Shown here: one piece after another, positions 6,230-13,143 of the stretch
Position numbering within the stretch: position 1 is the stretch's first letter
Layout of the letters: the number at the start of each line of letters is the position of its first letter
Assembly: GCA_035530195.1 (NCBI GenBank)
Contig: DATKVG010000099.1
Location: 1-14,491 of the forward strand
From: JAPLKX01 sp035530195
Lineage (GTDB): Bacteria > Hydrogenedentota > Hydrogenedentia > Hydrogenedentales > SLHB01
DNA length: 14,491 nucleotides
Reading direction: 5' to 3'
The notes under the pieces: model-generated
The model's input: only the letters and a program-made list of their open reading frames with translations
Databases searched by the model: none
Told to the model about the DNA's origin: nothing
Position numbers and translations under genes: made by a program

Positions 6230-6259
6230 TTGACCGCTCAGCCACCCATAAGGTATCTT
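6230..6259 (+). promoter_or_regulatory. Probable promoter of the PHP gene
   Basis: TTGACC (6230-6235) and TATCTT (6254-6259) are separated by 18 bases and match the sigma-70 consensus at five and four positions. The -10 ends only 6 bases before the ATG at 6266, so the transcript would begin at or next to the start codon. Confidence 0.5.
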
Positions 6260-6265
6260 TCCCTC

Positions 6266-7663
6266 ATGCGAAACAAATCACAAAAACGCGGGTGTCTGCG
6301 CGCGGGGTTCGTCTGGGGCGCGCGAGTTGTTGTCATACTGGTCCTCATTGCGGTTGCCGCATTCGGCATCGTGTTTCGCAAGCCGCTTTACAACCGGTTT
6401 GTCCTGTTTCCCCGGCAGCAGAAAGCCTGGGATGCCATACGGGCCAAGCGGGTCACCCCGCCTCTCCGTTACGCCTGGAACGAATACCGCGGCATCATGC
6501 ACAACCACACCGAACTCAGCCACGATTCCGCCGTCTCGCCCGAAGAAATCCTCGGCGTGCTCAAGAAATGTGATCTCGATTTCATCTTCACCTCGGATCA
6601 CTGCGACAACGGCGTCGCCGATTATTCAAAAGGCTGGAAAGGCCTGCACGACGGCAAGCTGTTTGTCCGCGGCTATGAAATGAGCAAGGGTTTTATGCCA
6701 TGGGGATTGCCGGACGACACCGTCCTCCGCAACGACGATGATCCGCACAACACCGCCCGAAAAATCGCAGAAGCCGGCGGCGTTCTTTTCTTCGCCCACT
6801 GTGAGGAACCCCGGCTCTGGAATCTCGAAGAGCTTACCGGCATCGAAATCTACAACCTCCACGTCGACGTCAAAGACGAGAACTTCAAAACCCTCATTCC
6901 CGACATGCTCTTCTCTATCCGCAAATATCCCGACCAGACGTTCCGCCTCATCTTCGACCGGCCGACCCCATTCCTCGAACGGCTTGACACGCTCAACCGA
7001 AGCCAAAAGATCGTCGGGATCGGCGCAAATGACGCCCACCAAAACCAGGGCGTTCGATTCATCTATACGCCAAACAACACCCTGCTCCTCAAATCGACGA
7101 GCGGCGATTCAGACGACGCCAACATCAAAGAGTTCAATCTCAACGCACTCTCGCGCCTCGCGCTCCGCATCCTCTTCGGGCCCCTCGAACTCGGTAGGCA
7201 AATCTACCGCTTCGACTTGGACAAGTACGAAACTTCCGCCCGCTACGTCAACACCCACATCCTCGCCCGGAACCTCACGGAAAAAGACCTCATCGAAGCC
7301 CTCCGCGCCGGCCGGGTATTTGTCGCGTTTGACGCAATTGCCGACGCACGTGGCTTCGTTTGGATAGCCGAAGGACTGCAGGGCAAAGCCGCCATCGGCG
7401 AATCCATTCCGTTCGACCCCGCGGTCAAATTGCGTGCCGCCGCTCCACACGAAGCACGGTTCACCGTCATCCAGGACGGCAAACAAATCGCGCAAGGCAT
7501 CGGGTTCGACTTCGACTTCATACCCCCAGGCCCCGGCAAATTCCGGGTCGAAGCCGAACTCGAGATCCGCGGCGAGTGGACCCCCTGGATCTACTCGAAC
7601 TACCTCGAACTCGCCGCCGCAACGAAGCTTGCGCCCGTTCCGGCCCTGGCCCCAGCCCCTTAA
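6266..7663 (+). CDS. Membrane-anchored PHP-domain metallohydrolase (CehA/McbA-like)
   Basis: A 465-residue protein with a basic N-terminus and one membrane span (about residues 18-37), so the enzyme domain probably lies outside the cytoplasmic membrane. The PHP domain, a metal-dependent phosphoesterase fold, shows its metal ligands: HNH (79-81), His86, SDHCDN with Asp111 and His112, Glu138 in GYEMS, His178 in FFAHCEEP, and Asp256/His258 in GIGANDAHQN. After about residue 285 comes a family-typical C-terminal part with a beta-rich segment at about 370-450. The tail is Ala/Pro-rich. The ATG at 6266 was chosen because the signal-anchor starts there and a promoter lies immediately upstream; the frame is open further but that stretch is promoter and repeat DNA. 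There is no ribosome-binding site. The substrate is unknown: phosphoesterase is the fold's usual activity, but some relatives cleave other esters. It seems to be monocistronic. Confidence 0.85.
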   Translation: MRNKSQKRGCLRAGFVWGARVVVILVLIAVAAFGIVFRKPLYNRFVLFPRQQKAWDAIRAKRVTPPLRYAWNEYRGIMHNHTELSHDSAVSPEEILGVLKKCDLDFIFTSDHCDNGVADYSKGWKGLHDGKLFVRGYEMSKGFMPWGLPDDTVLRNDDDPHNTARKIAEAGGVLFFAHCEEPRLWNLEELTGIEIYNLHVDVKDENFKTLIPDMLFSIRKYPDQTFRLIFDRPTPFLERLDTLNRSQKIVGIGANDAHQNQGVRFIYTPNNTLLLKSTSGDSDDANIKEFNLNALSRLALRILFGPLELGRQIYRFDLDKYETSARYVNTHILARNLTEKDLIEALRAGRVFVAFDAIADARGFVWIAEGLQGKAAIGESIPFDPAVKLRAAAPHEARFTVIQDGKQIAQGIGFDFDFIPPGPGKFRVEAELEIRGEWTPWIYSNYLELAAATKLAPVPALAPAP

Positions 7664-7682
7664 CCCGCTATATTCAAGCCTG

Positions 7683-7711
7683 TTGAACGCGCAGCCGCAT
7701 TCAGGCAAAAT
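7683..7711 (+). promoter_or_regulatory. Possible promoter of the metallophosphoesterase gene
   Basis: TTGAAC (7683-7688) and CAAAAT (7706-7711), 17 bases apart, each match the consensus at four positions. They lie in the 150-base gap before the phosphoesterase, about 100 bases upstream of its start. Confidence 0.35.
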
Positions 7712-7813
7712 ACGCTACGGTTTAGAGGCGGAATCGGGAGGTCTGCGCAAGACAGGGCGTAATCCATGCCGCGCAGCCCCCTCCATGGCCACGCCAACCC
7801 GGGAGGCGATACG

Positions 7814-8548
7814 TTGAAGTACGCCATTATCTCCGACATCCACGCTAACCTGCAGGCCCTGATCGCCGTCCTCGATCAGATCGACCTGATCGACGTCGAC
7901 CAGATCGTTTGCCTCGGCGATGTCGTCGGGTACAACGGCAACCCTAACGAATGCGTCGAACTCGTCCGCGAGAGGCAGATTCCTACCATCTGCGGAAATC
8001 ACGACGCCGTAGCCTGCGGCGTCTCCGAACCCTGGGGGTTCAATGCCGTTGCCCGTGCCGCCGCGATCTGGACTCGCGAAAACCTTAAGGCGGTCAATCT
8101 CGACTGGCTCAGAAGCCTCCCAAACACCCGCCGGTTCGAGCACTTCCTCGCCGTACACGGCTCACCCATGGACCGCGACACCTATATGTTCAGTTGGGAA
8201 GACGTGGTGCCCCACCTCAACTTCCTCAAAGAACAAAACGTCACCGTCTGTTTCTTCGGCCACACCCATTGCCCGGGCATCTTCTCCACCGACAAAAGCC
8301 GTTCCGTCGACACCTTCGACGAGACCACACGGTTCATTCTCGAAGAAAACGAGACGTTCCTCATAAACCCAGGATCCGTCGGCCAGCCCCGCGATGGCGA
8401 CCGACGCGCCGCGTTCGGACTGTTCGAGACCGAAAACCGCGAATACGAACTCGTCCGCGTGCCATACGCCATCAAACTCGCTGCCGAAAAAGTGGTCGAA
8501 GTAGGACTGCCCCAGTTCCTCGCCGAACGACTCTCCCTGGGGCGCTAA
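7814..8548 (+). CDS. Calcineurin-like metallophosphoesterase (YfcE/diadenosine-tetraphosphatase-like)
   Basis: A 244-residue cytoplasmic dimetal phosphoesterase. All signature motifs are present in order: Asp8 and His10 in SDIHAN, Asp36 in CLGDVVGYNGNP, Asn62/His63 in CGNHDAV, His115 in AVHGSP, and His150/His152 in FGHTH. INPGSVGQPRDGD (184-196) is the conserved C-terminal element of the small bacterial YfcE/MJ0936-like group. I prefer the TTG at 7814 because GGGAGG stands 7 bases upstream and the beta strand of motif 1 begins at once; an ATG at 7766 adds 16 residues without homology. The stop is 8 bases before a TATAAT that probably serves hisB. The physiological substrate is unknown: cyclic nucleotides, phosphodiesters and dinucleoside polyphosphates are all used by relatives. 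Confidence 0.87.
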   Translation: MKYAIISDIHANLQALIAVLDQIDLIDVDQIVCLGDVVGYNGNPNECVELVRERQIPTICGNHDAVACGVSEPWGFNAVARAAAIWTRENLKAVNLDWLRSLPNTRRFEHFLAVHGSPMDRDTYMFSWEDVVPHLNFLKEQNVTVCFFGHTHCPGIFSTDKSRSVDTFDETTRFILEENETFLINPGSVGQPRDGDRRAAFGLFETENREYELVRVPYAIKLAAEKVVEVGLPQFLAERLSLGR

Positions 8549-8556
8549 AGAAAAGG

Positions 8557-8562
8557 TATAAT
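8557..8562 (+). promoter_or_regulatory. -10 element ahead of the hisB operon
   Basis: A perfect TATAAT directly after the phosphoesterase stop codon and about 84 bases before the hisB ATG. No good -35 lies 16-18 bases upstream, so it may be weak or activator-dependent. Confidence 0.45.
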
Positions 8563-8604
8563 CACGTTGGGACGCCCCCCGGCCGCGCCGAACGCGCGCC
8601 GTTG

Positions 8605-8619
8605 TGGGGGCTGTCCCCA
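8605..8619 (+). promoter_or_regulatory. Small hairpin in the hisB leader
   Basis: TGGGG-GCTGT-CCCCA is a 5-base perfect stem in the presumed 5' leader of hisB. I see no His-rich leader peptide or alternative stem, so classical attenuation is not supported. The motif may be a scattered intergenic repeat. Confidence 0.3.
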
Positions 8620-8645
8620 ATGAACACAGGAAGCTGGAGAAACCC

Positions 8646-9236
8646 ATGCGGCGCGCTGAAGTCAACAGAGAAACAAAAGAAACCCGGATCGACCTCCGCC
8701 TCAACCTCGACGGCACAGGATCTATCAACATCAATACGGGCGTCGGCTTCCTGGACCACATGCTCACCCATATCGCCCGCCACGGCCTGTTCGACCTCGA
8801 TGTCGCCGCAAAAGGTGACCTCCAGGTCGACGCACACCATACCGTCGAAGACATCGGCATCTGCCTCGGTAAAGCCTTCACCCAGGCTGTCGGCGACGCC
8901 GCGCGCATCACCCGGTTTGGACACGCCGTCGTGCCCATGGACGAAGCGCTCGCCGAAGTCGCCGTCGACATTAGCGGAAGGCCCTTCCTGGCGTTCAACG
9001 CACCGTCCCTCAAAGGCAGAGTGGGGGAGTTTGACGCCGAACTCGTCGAAGAATTCTTCCGTGCATTCGCCGTAAACAGCAAAATCACTCTCCACATCGT
9101 GCTCCGCTACGGCAACAATGTCCATCATTCCATTGAAGGGATCTTCAAAGCATTTGCCCGGGCTCTCGCCGAAGCCGTCAAAGTCGACCCCCGCGTCGCC
9201 GGCGTGCCCTCCACCAAAGGAACTCTTACCGCGTGA
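8646..9236 (+). CDS. hisB: Imidazoleglycerol-phosphate dehydratase
   Basis: Removes water from imidazole glycerol phosphate to give imidazole acetol phosphate, the sixth step of histidine biosynthesis; the enzyme forms a 24-subunit manganese assembly. This is the monofunctional 196-residue type without a phosphatase domain. Family motifs are complete: GFLDHM (34-39), DAHHTVEDIGICLG (62-75), DEALAEVAVDISGRPF (99-114), HHSIEGIFKAFARAL (160-174) and the C-terminal STKGTL (189-194), with the histidine clusters that bind metal. I chose the ATG at 8646, preceded by CTGGAG at 6 bases; an upstream GTG at 8604 is inside a hairpin. The last four bases overlap the hisH start (GTGA), so the two are translationally coupled. 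Other his genes are not in the window. Confidence 0.96.
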   Translation: MRRAEVNRETKETRIDLRLNLDGTGSININTGVGFLDHMLTHIARHGLFDLDVAAKGDLQVDAHHTVEDIGICLGKAFTQAVGDAARITRFGHAVVPMDEALAEVAVDISGRPFLAFNAPSLKGRVGEFDAELVEEFFRAFAVNSKITLHIVLRYGNNVHHSIEGIFKAFARALAEAVKVDPRVAGVPSTKGTLTA

Positions 9237-9883
9237 TTGCTATTGTCGACTACGGCATGGGAAACCTCCGCAGCGCCCAGAAAGGATTCGAAAAAGCCGG
9301 CCACGCTGCCACCATTACCGACGACCCATGCATCATCGCCGCCGCACACGCCGTCGTCCTCCCCGGTGTTGGCGCATTCAAAGACTGCTACGACGGGCTC
9401 AAGGCCCGCGGGCTCGTCAAACCCATCCTCGACGCCGCATCGAGCGGCCGGCCGTTCCTCGGCATCTGCGTCGGCCTCCAATTGCTCTTCGAAGAAAGTG
9501 AGGAAGGCGGCATCTCCAAAGGCCTCGGAGTCCTGCCGGGCCGCGTCGTACGCTTTCCCGATGCCAAAAAAACCGGGCTCAAAGTCCCCCACATGGGTTG
9601 GAACACGGTCAAACCCGTTGACGGCCGGGCCGCCCGGCTGTTCAAAGACATCCCGCCCGAACCCTACGTCTATTTCGTCCACAGCTACTATGCCCGGCCC
9701 GCCGACGACAGCCTCGTCCTCGCCACCTGCACCTACGGCGTCGAATTCGCCGCTATGGTTGGCCGCGACAACATCTTCGCATTCCAGTTCCACCCGGAAA
9801 AGAGCCAAAAACACGGCATTGGCCTGTTGCGCGCGTTCGGCGACCTCCTGAAAGGAGGCCTCATCAAAGGAGATACCGGATGA
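9233..9883 (+). CDS. hisH: Imidazole glycerol phosphate synthase, glutamine amidotransferase subunit
   Basis: Releases ammonia from glutamine and channels it to HisF, which forms imidazole glycerol phosphate, the substrate of HisB. The 216-residue class I amidotransferase has the nucleophile Cys79 in GICVGLQLLF, the catalytic His187 and Glu189 in FQFHPEKS, PGVGAF (44-49) near the oxyanion region, and the HisF-contact segment VPHMGWNTV (118-126). Its start is GTG, overlapping the hisB stop by four bases; its own stop overlaps the following ATG by four bases. Val in place of the common Leu after the nucleophile is a mild variation. HisF is not encoded here, so the partner gene must be elsewhere, which means the pathway is split over several loci. 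Confidence 0.95.
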   Translation: MIAIVDYGMGNLRSAQKGFEKAGHAATITDDPCIIAAAHAVVLPGVGAFKDCYDGLKARGLVKPILDAASSGRPFLGICVGLQLLFEESEEGGISKGLGVLPGRVVRFPDAKKTGLKVPHMGWNTVKPVDGRAARLFKDIPPEPYVYFVHSYYARPADDSLVLATCTYGVEFAAMVGRDNIFAFQFHPEKSQKHGIGLLRAFGDLLKGGLIKGDTG

Positions 9884-10707
9884 AACGCTTCCTCGTTTCC
9901 ACCGACGGCAGCGAACCGGCGGCACGCGGCGTACGGTATGCCGTCGCACTCGCCCAACAATACAAAGCCGCACTCCTCGGCATACACGTCGTCGACGTAA
10001 AGCTCCTCGAAGGACCCTTCCTCCGCGACATCTCCGCTTCCCTCGGCACCGCTCCCTACGTCAACTACCAGGGCAACATCGCCATGCTCCTCGAAGAACG
10101 GGGAAAAGCCGCGCTCGACTCGTTTGTCGACATCTGCCGCGAGGCCGGCGTTCCCTGCGAGGCCGAGCAGGTCACCGGCATGGTTGTCCGAAGCATCGTC
10201 GACCGAAGCCTGGCCGCCGACCTCATCGTCATGGGCCGTGGCGGTGAGCATTCCGAATGGCTCGACGGCCTCGTCGGCTCCACCACCGCCGCCGTCGTAA
10301 GAAGAGCCAAACGGCCCGTACTCGTCACCGGCACCGATACGCTCCGCCACCGCCTGTTTCTCGTCGCCTACGACGGCTCAGGCCACGCGCGCGCCGCGCT
10401 GGAAAAAGCCGCCGCAATTGGAGTAGAATGGCGGGTGCCGTGCCATATCCTGGTGGTCGGGGATGAGGCGGCGCGGGGTCTGTTGGAGGAAGCCAGAAGC
10501 CTGTTGAGAGGTGTCTCATTGCCGGTCGACTACGTCCTCAAACCGGGCGATCCAAGCGAAACCATTGTGGATTACGCCAGGCAGTCTGACGCGGATTTGC
10601 TCATTATGGGGGCATATGGGCACACCAAAGTCAGAGAACTCGTGGTGGGAAGCACTACCGCGTATGCCATTAACCATGCGCCGTGCCCCCTATTACTCTT
10701 GCGATAA
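9880..10707 (+). CDS. Tandem universal stress protein (two UspA domains)
   Basis: A 275-residue cytoplasmic protein of two Usp folds, about residues 1-150 and 157-275. Both begin with the typical strand followed by a DGS motif (VSTDGSEPA, VAYDGSGHA). The ATP-binding signature G-x2-G-x9-G-S is exact in domain 2 (Gly244, Gly247, Gly257-Ser258); domain 1 has one extra residue (Gly119, Gly122, Gly133-Ser134). Domain 1 has an insertion (about 42-68) relative to domain 2. The ATG overlaps the hisH stop, so it is translated with the histidine genes. From about base 10420, equal to residue 181, the coding strand switches from C-rich to G-rich with G-ending codons (counts: 12 C and 27 G in 10441-10500), unlike the rest of the operon. 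Usp proteins bind ATP and act in stress signalling; the precise role here is unknown. Confidence 0.88.
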   Translation: MKRFLVSTDGSEPAARGVRYAVALAQQYKAALLGIHVVDVKLLEGPFLRDISASLGTAPYVNYQGNIAMLLEERGKAALDSFVDICREAGVPCEAEQVTGMVVRSIVDRSLAADLIVMGRGGEHSEWLDGLVGSTTAAVVRRAKRPVLVTGTDTLRHRLFLVAYDGSGHARAALEKAAAIGVEWRVPCHILVVGDEAARGLLEEARSLLRGVSLPVDYVLKPGDPSETIVDYARQSDADLLIMGAYGHTKVRELVVGSTTAYAINHAPCPLLLLR

Positions 10708-10720
10708 AGGTTACAACAAA

Positions 10721-11602
10721 ATGGAAACTGATCGATACGCAGCCGTTGAAGCCGTGATTGCATGTGTCGGCGAACTGCCCGCACTCCCCTCCGTCGTCGC
10801 TGAAGTCCTGCAAATCACCGGCGATCCAGCCGCCGCCGTCTCACAAATCAGCGAGCACGTTCAGCGCGATCCCGGCCTCGCCGCCAAAATCCTCAAAGTC
10901 AGCAACAGCCCCTACTACGGCATGAAACAACACGTCGGCTCGCTCAAGCTGGCACTCGTGATACTCGGCGTACGAGAAGTAAGAAACATCGTACTCGGTA
11001 TCAGCGTACTCGAACAACTCCAGGATCAAGGATTCCAGAACTCTGTCGTCATGCGGGACTTCTGGACCCATTCCGTCACCGTCGCCGCGCTCACAAAACG
11101 GCTCGGCGCAGCGTTCGCTCTCGGGTTGCAGGGCGAAGATTTCACCTCCGGACTGTTGCACGACATAGGCAAGATGGTCCTGTTCCGCCAGCTCGGCTCA
11201 ACCTACCAGCAAATCTTTATCGCAGCCGACGGCGTTGCCACCAGACTCTGCGAGCTGGAAACGGAAAGCTTCGGGTTCGACCACGCCGATGCTGCGGCCG
11301 CACTCGCCATACATTGGAACCTACCCCCATCACTCGTCGATTCGCTGTGGTGCCATCACCCCGCGCCCCATCGCCCACTCAACGACGCCAACAACCCCCG
11401 GCTCGCCGCAAGCGTCTGCATTGCCAACCTCGCCGCACATGATAATTTCGATCTGCCCCCTGACCAGTGCGCGTCATGCACCATCGAAGCCGCCTGGAGC
11501 ATACTGGCCTCCGCAAAAACCCCCGCGGATATCCACCAGCGCAAACAACTGCTCGCCGGGTTCCGCGAACAATTGAGCCAATCGCCCCTGCTCCAGTTCT
11601 GA
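10721..11602 (+). CDS. HDOD-domain signalling protein
   Basis: A 293-residue protein consisting mostly of one HDOD domain (about residues 16-215), a relative of the HD/HD-GYP phosphohydrolases found in bacterial signal transduction. Visible signatures are LPALPSVVAEVL (19-30), VQRDPGLAAKILKVSNSPYY (47-66), the VxxAxxxLG-like block LALVILGVREVRN (77-89) and GLLHDIGK (144-151). Several potential metal ligands of HD enzymes remain: His117, His147-Asp148, His188 and His212/His213, so some catalysis cannot be ruled out although most HDOD proteins are regarded as non-enzymatic. No receiver, GGDEF or other output domain is attached. It starts 13 bases after the Usp stop with a modest AAAGG 10 bases upstream, so it is probably the last gene of the hisB-hisH-usp transcript. 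The partner is unknown. Confidence 0.88.
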   Translation: METDRYAAVEAVIACVGELPALPSVVAEVLQITGDPAAAVSQISEHVQRDPGLAAKILKVSNSPYYGMKQHVGSLKLALVILGVREVRNIVLGISVLEQLQDQGFQNSVVMRDFWTHSVTVAALTKRLGAAFALGLQGEDFTSGLLHDIGKMVLFRQLGSTYQQIFIAADGVATRLCELETESFGFDHADAAAALAIHWNLPPSLVDSLWCHHPAPHRPLNDANNPRLAASVCIANLAAHDNFDLPPDQCASCTIEAAWSILASAKTPADIHQRKQLLAGFREQLSQSPLLQF

Positions 11603-11648
11603 ACCACACCGAACTGAGTTCTATGAACCACTGAGCATGTTTGTCATC

Positions 11649-11736
11649 AAGCCCTGAAAGGGCTAAACATGGTAGCCTGGGGCAACGCCCCAGGTAGCAG
11701 GAATTGAAAACGGCAAGCCCTGAAAGGGCGTAACAT
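11649..11736. repeat. Palindromic repeat element: two AAGCCCTGAAAGGGC motifs around a CCTGGGGC hairpin
   Basis: Two near-identical 22-base copies (11649-11670 and 11715-11736), each with the stem GCCCT-GAA-AGGGC and ending in AACAT, flank an 8-base perfect hairpin CCTGGGGC-AAC-GCCCCAGG (11676-11694). The element fills most of the 156-base gap between the HDOD gene and the small protein gene. It resembles REP-like dispersed intergenic repeats; the hairpins could also help end the upstream transcript, although there is no T-run. Confidence 0.75.
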
Positions 11737-11758
11737 CGTACGGACTAAACCTCGCAGT

Positions 11759-11992
11759 ATGGCCAGAAAACAAAAAATTCAACTGCAACAACCCCAGGAT
11801 CTCGAAGCCATTGACGCCGAACTCGCCGCCGCCATGGATACGCTCGATAAAAAAAATGAGGAAGTGAACGGACTCCTCGCCCAATACGCCCCACCGCCGC
11901 CTGATCCCGAATCCGCCCCTGCCGACGTACTCGATCCGCCCGGCTCCGCCATTTCCGAACCCCAGCCCGGGGAAAATGCGGAATCCCCTTGA
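11759..11992 (+). CDS. Small uncharacterised protein, helical N-terminus and Pro-rich tail
   Basis: A 77-residue protein I do not recognise. Residues 1-10 are basic and Gln-rich; 13-42 (LEAIDAELAAAMDTLDKKNE and on) should form an amphipathic, possibly coiled-coil helix; from 44 on it is Pro/Glu-rich and likely disordered. There is no signal peptide or membrane span. The ATG lacks a good ribosome-binding site and follows a repeat element by 22 bases. Evidence for a real gene is the stop codon's overlap with the TTG start of the following glycosyltransferase (TTGA), the same spacing style as neighbouring pairs, and codon use like that of nearby plus-strand genes. It may be an accessory protein of the glycosyltransferases, but this is inference only, and a non-functional frame remains possible. 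Confidence 0.55.
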   Translation: MARKQKIQLQQPQDLEAIDAELAAAMDTLDKKNEEVNGLLAQYAPPPPDPESAPADVLDPPGSAISEPQPGENAESP

Positions 11993-13143
11993 CCCCCGAG
12001 TCGCTCCACATCCTCATTACGGACCCCCATCTCGGCGGCGGCGGCCAAGTCCGGTACGTCTCCAACCTCGCGGCCCAACTCGTTCAGCTCGGCCACAAAG
12101 TCGTCATCGGATGCAGGCCCGGAAGCATCCTCGTCAACGCCGCGGCCGCCGCCGGATGTCCCGCACACGACTCGTTTGCGTTCCGCGGCGGCTTGCGGCC
12201 TGCCGCGTGGCGCAACGACCTCCAAAACTTCCGCCGCTGCATCCGCATCGAAAAACCCGACATCATCCACGTCAGCTCCTCCCAAGACCACTGGGCCGCC
12301 GCACTCGCCAATAAGTCCCTCGGCCGGCCCGTCTGCATCCTCCGCACACGCCACAATACATACGCCGTCGCCAACAACCTGCCCAACCGCGTCCTCAACC
12401 GCCGTTGGACCGATTACCAGATCGTCGTCTGCGATACCGTCCGCAGAGACCTCGCACGCCATCCCGCGTTCGATCCCGCGCGCCTCTGTACCATCCACAA
12501 TGGCGTCGACGCGAACCTCTTCACCCCATCCGCCGAAACACGCGCCAACGCACGCGCCGAATTCGGTTACGATCCGTCCCACCTCGTCGTCGGTATCGCC
12601 GCCAGGCTCGTCGACGCCAAAGGCCACGCCTTCCTCTTCCGCGCCGCCGCGCTCCTCAAAGACAAACTGCCCCAACTGCGCATCCTGTGTTTCGGCGAGG
12701 GCGTAAAAGAATCCCAACTCCGCCAACTCGCCGCGGATCTCGGAATTGTCGGCATCGTCCAATTCGCCGGATTCCAAAACGACATGCACCGATGCACCCA
12801 GGCGTTCGACATCGGCGTCCAGCCGTCCATCGACTGCGACACCTCATCGTTCAGCCTCAAAGAACAGATGGCGCTCGAAATGCCCGTGGTCGCTTCCGAC
12901 TATGGCGGCCTCGTCGAACTCATCGACGACGGAGTTGAAGGCTTCATCGTGCCCGCCGGCTCCGTCGAACCCCTCGCCACCGCCATCGCCTCACTCGCCA
13001 CTGATCCCGCGCGCCGCACCGCCATGGGAAAGGCCGGCCGCGTACGCGTCATCCGCGATTTCACCGTCGAAGTGTTCGCCCGCCACACCGTCGAGGCCTA
13101 CAGCCGCGCACTCTTCATCGCGCGCGACCGGACGCGCCCATGA
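11989..13143 (+). CDS. GT4-family glycosyltransferase (GT-B fold)
   Basis: A 384-residue retaining glycosyltransferase using a nucleotide-sugar donor. The N-terminal Rossmann half opens with LHILITDPHLGGGGQVRYVS, where the Gly loop (16-19) contacts the donor phosphates, and contains the acceptor-side segment PDIIHVSSSQDHW (90-102). The C-terminal half shows CTIHNGVDANLF (167-178), VGIAARLVDAKGH with Arg206 and Lys211, and the donor-binding D-x7-E at Asp284/Glu292 followed by MPVVASDYGGLVELI (298-312). In most GT4 enzymes the first acidic residue is Glu; here Asp appears to replace it. The TTG start overlaps the stop of the small upstream gene, and its own stop overlaps the next ATG. The two adjacent GT4 genes suggest successive sugars on lipopolysaccharide or another surface glycan. 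Donor and acceptor cannot be told. Confidence 0.88.
   Translation: MTPESLHILITDPHLGGGGQVRYVSNLAAQLVQLGHKVVIGCRPGSILVNAAAAAGCPAHDSFAFRGGLRPAAWRNDLQNFRRCIRIEKPDIIHVSSSQDHWAAALANKSLGRPVCILRTRHNTYAVANNLPNRVLNRRWTDYQIVVCDTVRRDLARHPAFDPARLCTIHNGVDANLFTPSAETRANARAEFGYDPSHLVVGIAARLVDAKGHAFLFRAAALLKDKLPQLRILCFGEGVKESQLRQLAADLGIVGIVQFAGFQNDMHRCTQAFDIGVQPSIDCDTSSFSLKEQMALEMPVVASDYGGLVELIDDGVEGFIVPAGSVEPLATAIASLATDPARRTAMGKAGRVRVIRDFTVEVFARHTVEAYSRALFIARDRTRP

Noticed and set aside
8563..8645. Histidine attenuator in the hisB leader
   Set aside because: There is no leader peptide with a run of histidine codons, and only one short stem without a terminator T-run.
8162..9097. Long minus-strand open frame across the phosphoesterase end and hisB
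   Set aside because: It spans two well-supported plus-strand genes and their promoter gap and has no recognisable motifs.
11779..12789. Long minus-strand open frame opposite the small protein and first glycosyltransferase (336 codons)
   Set aside because: It mirrors the codon pattern of the GT4 gene, whose motifs are unmistakable; its product is low-complexity Gly/Ala/Asp/Val-rich with no recognisable domain.
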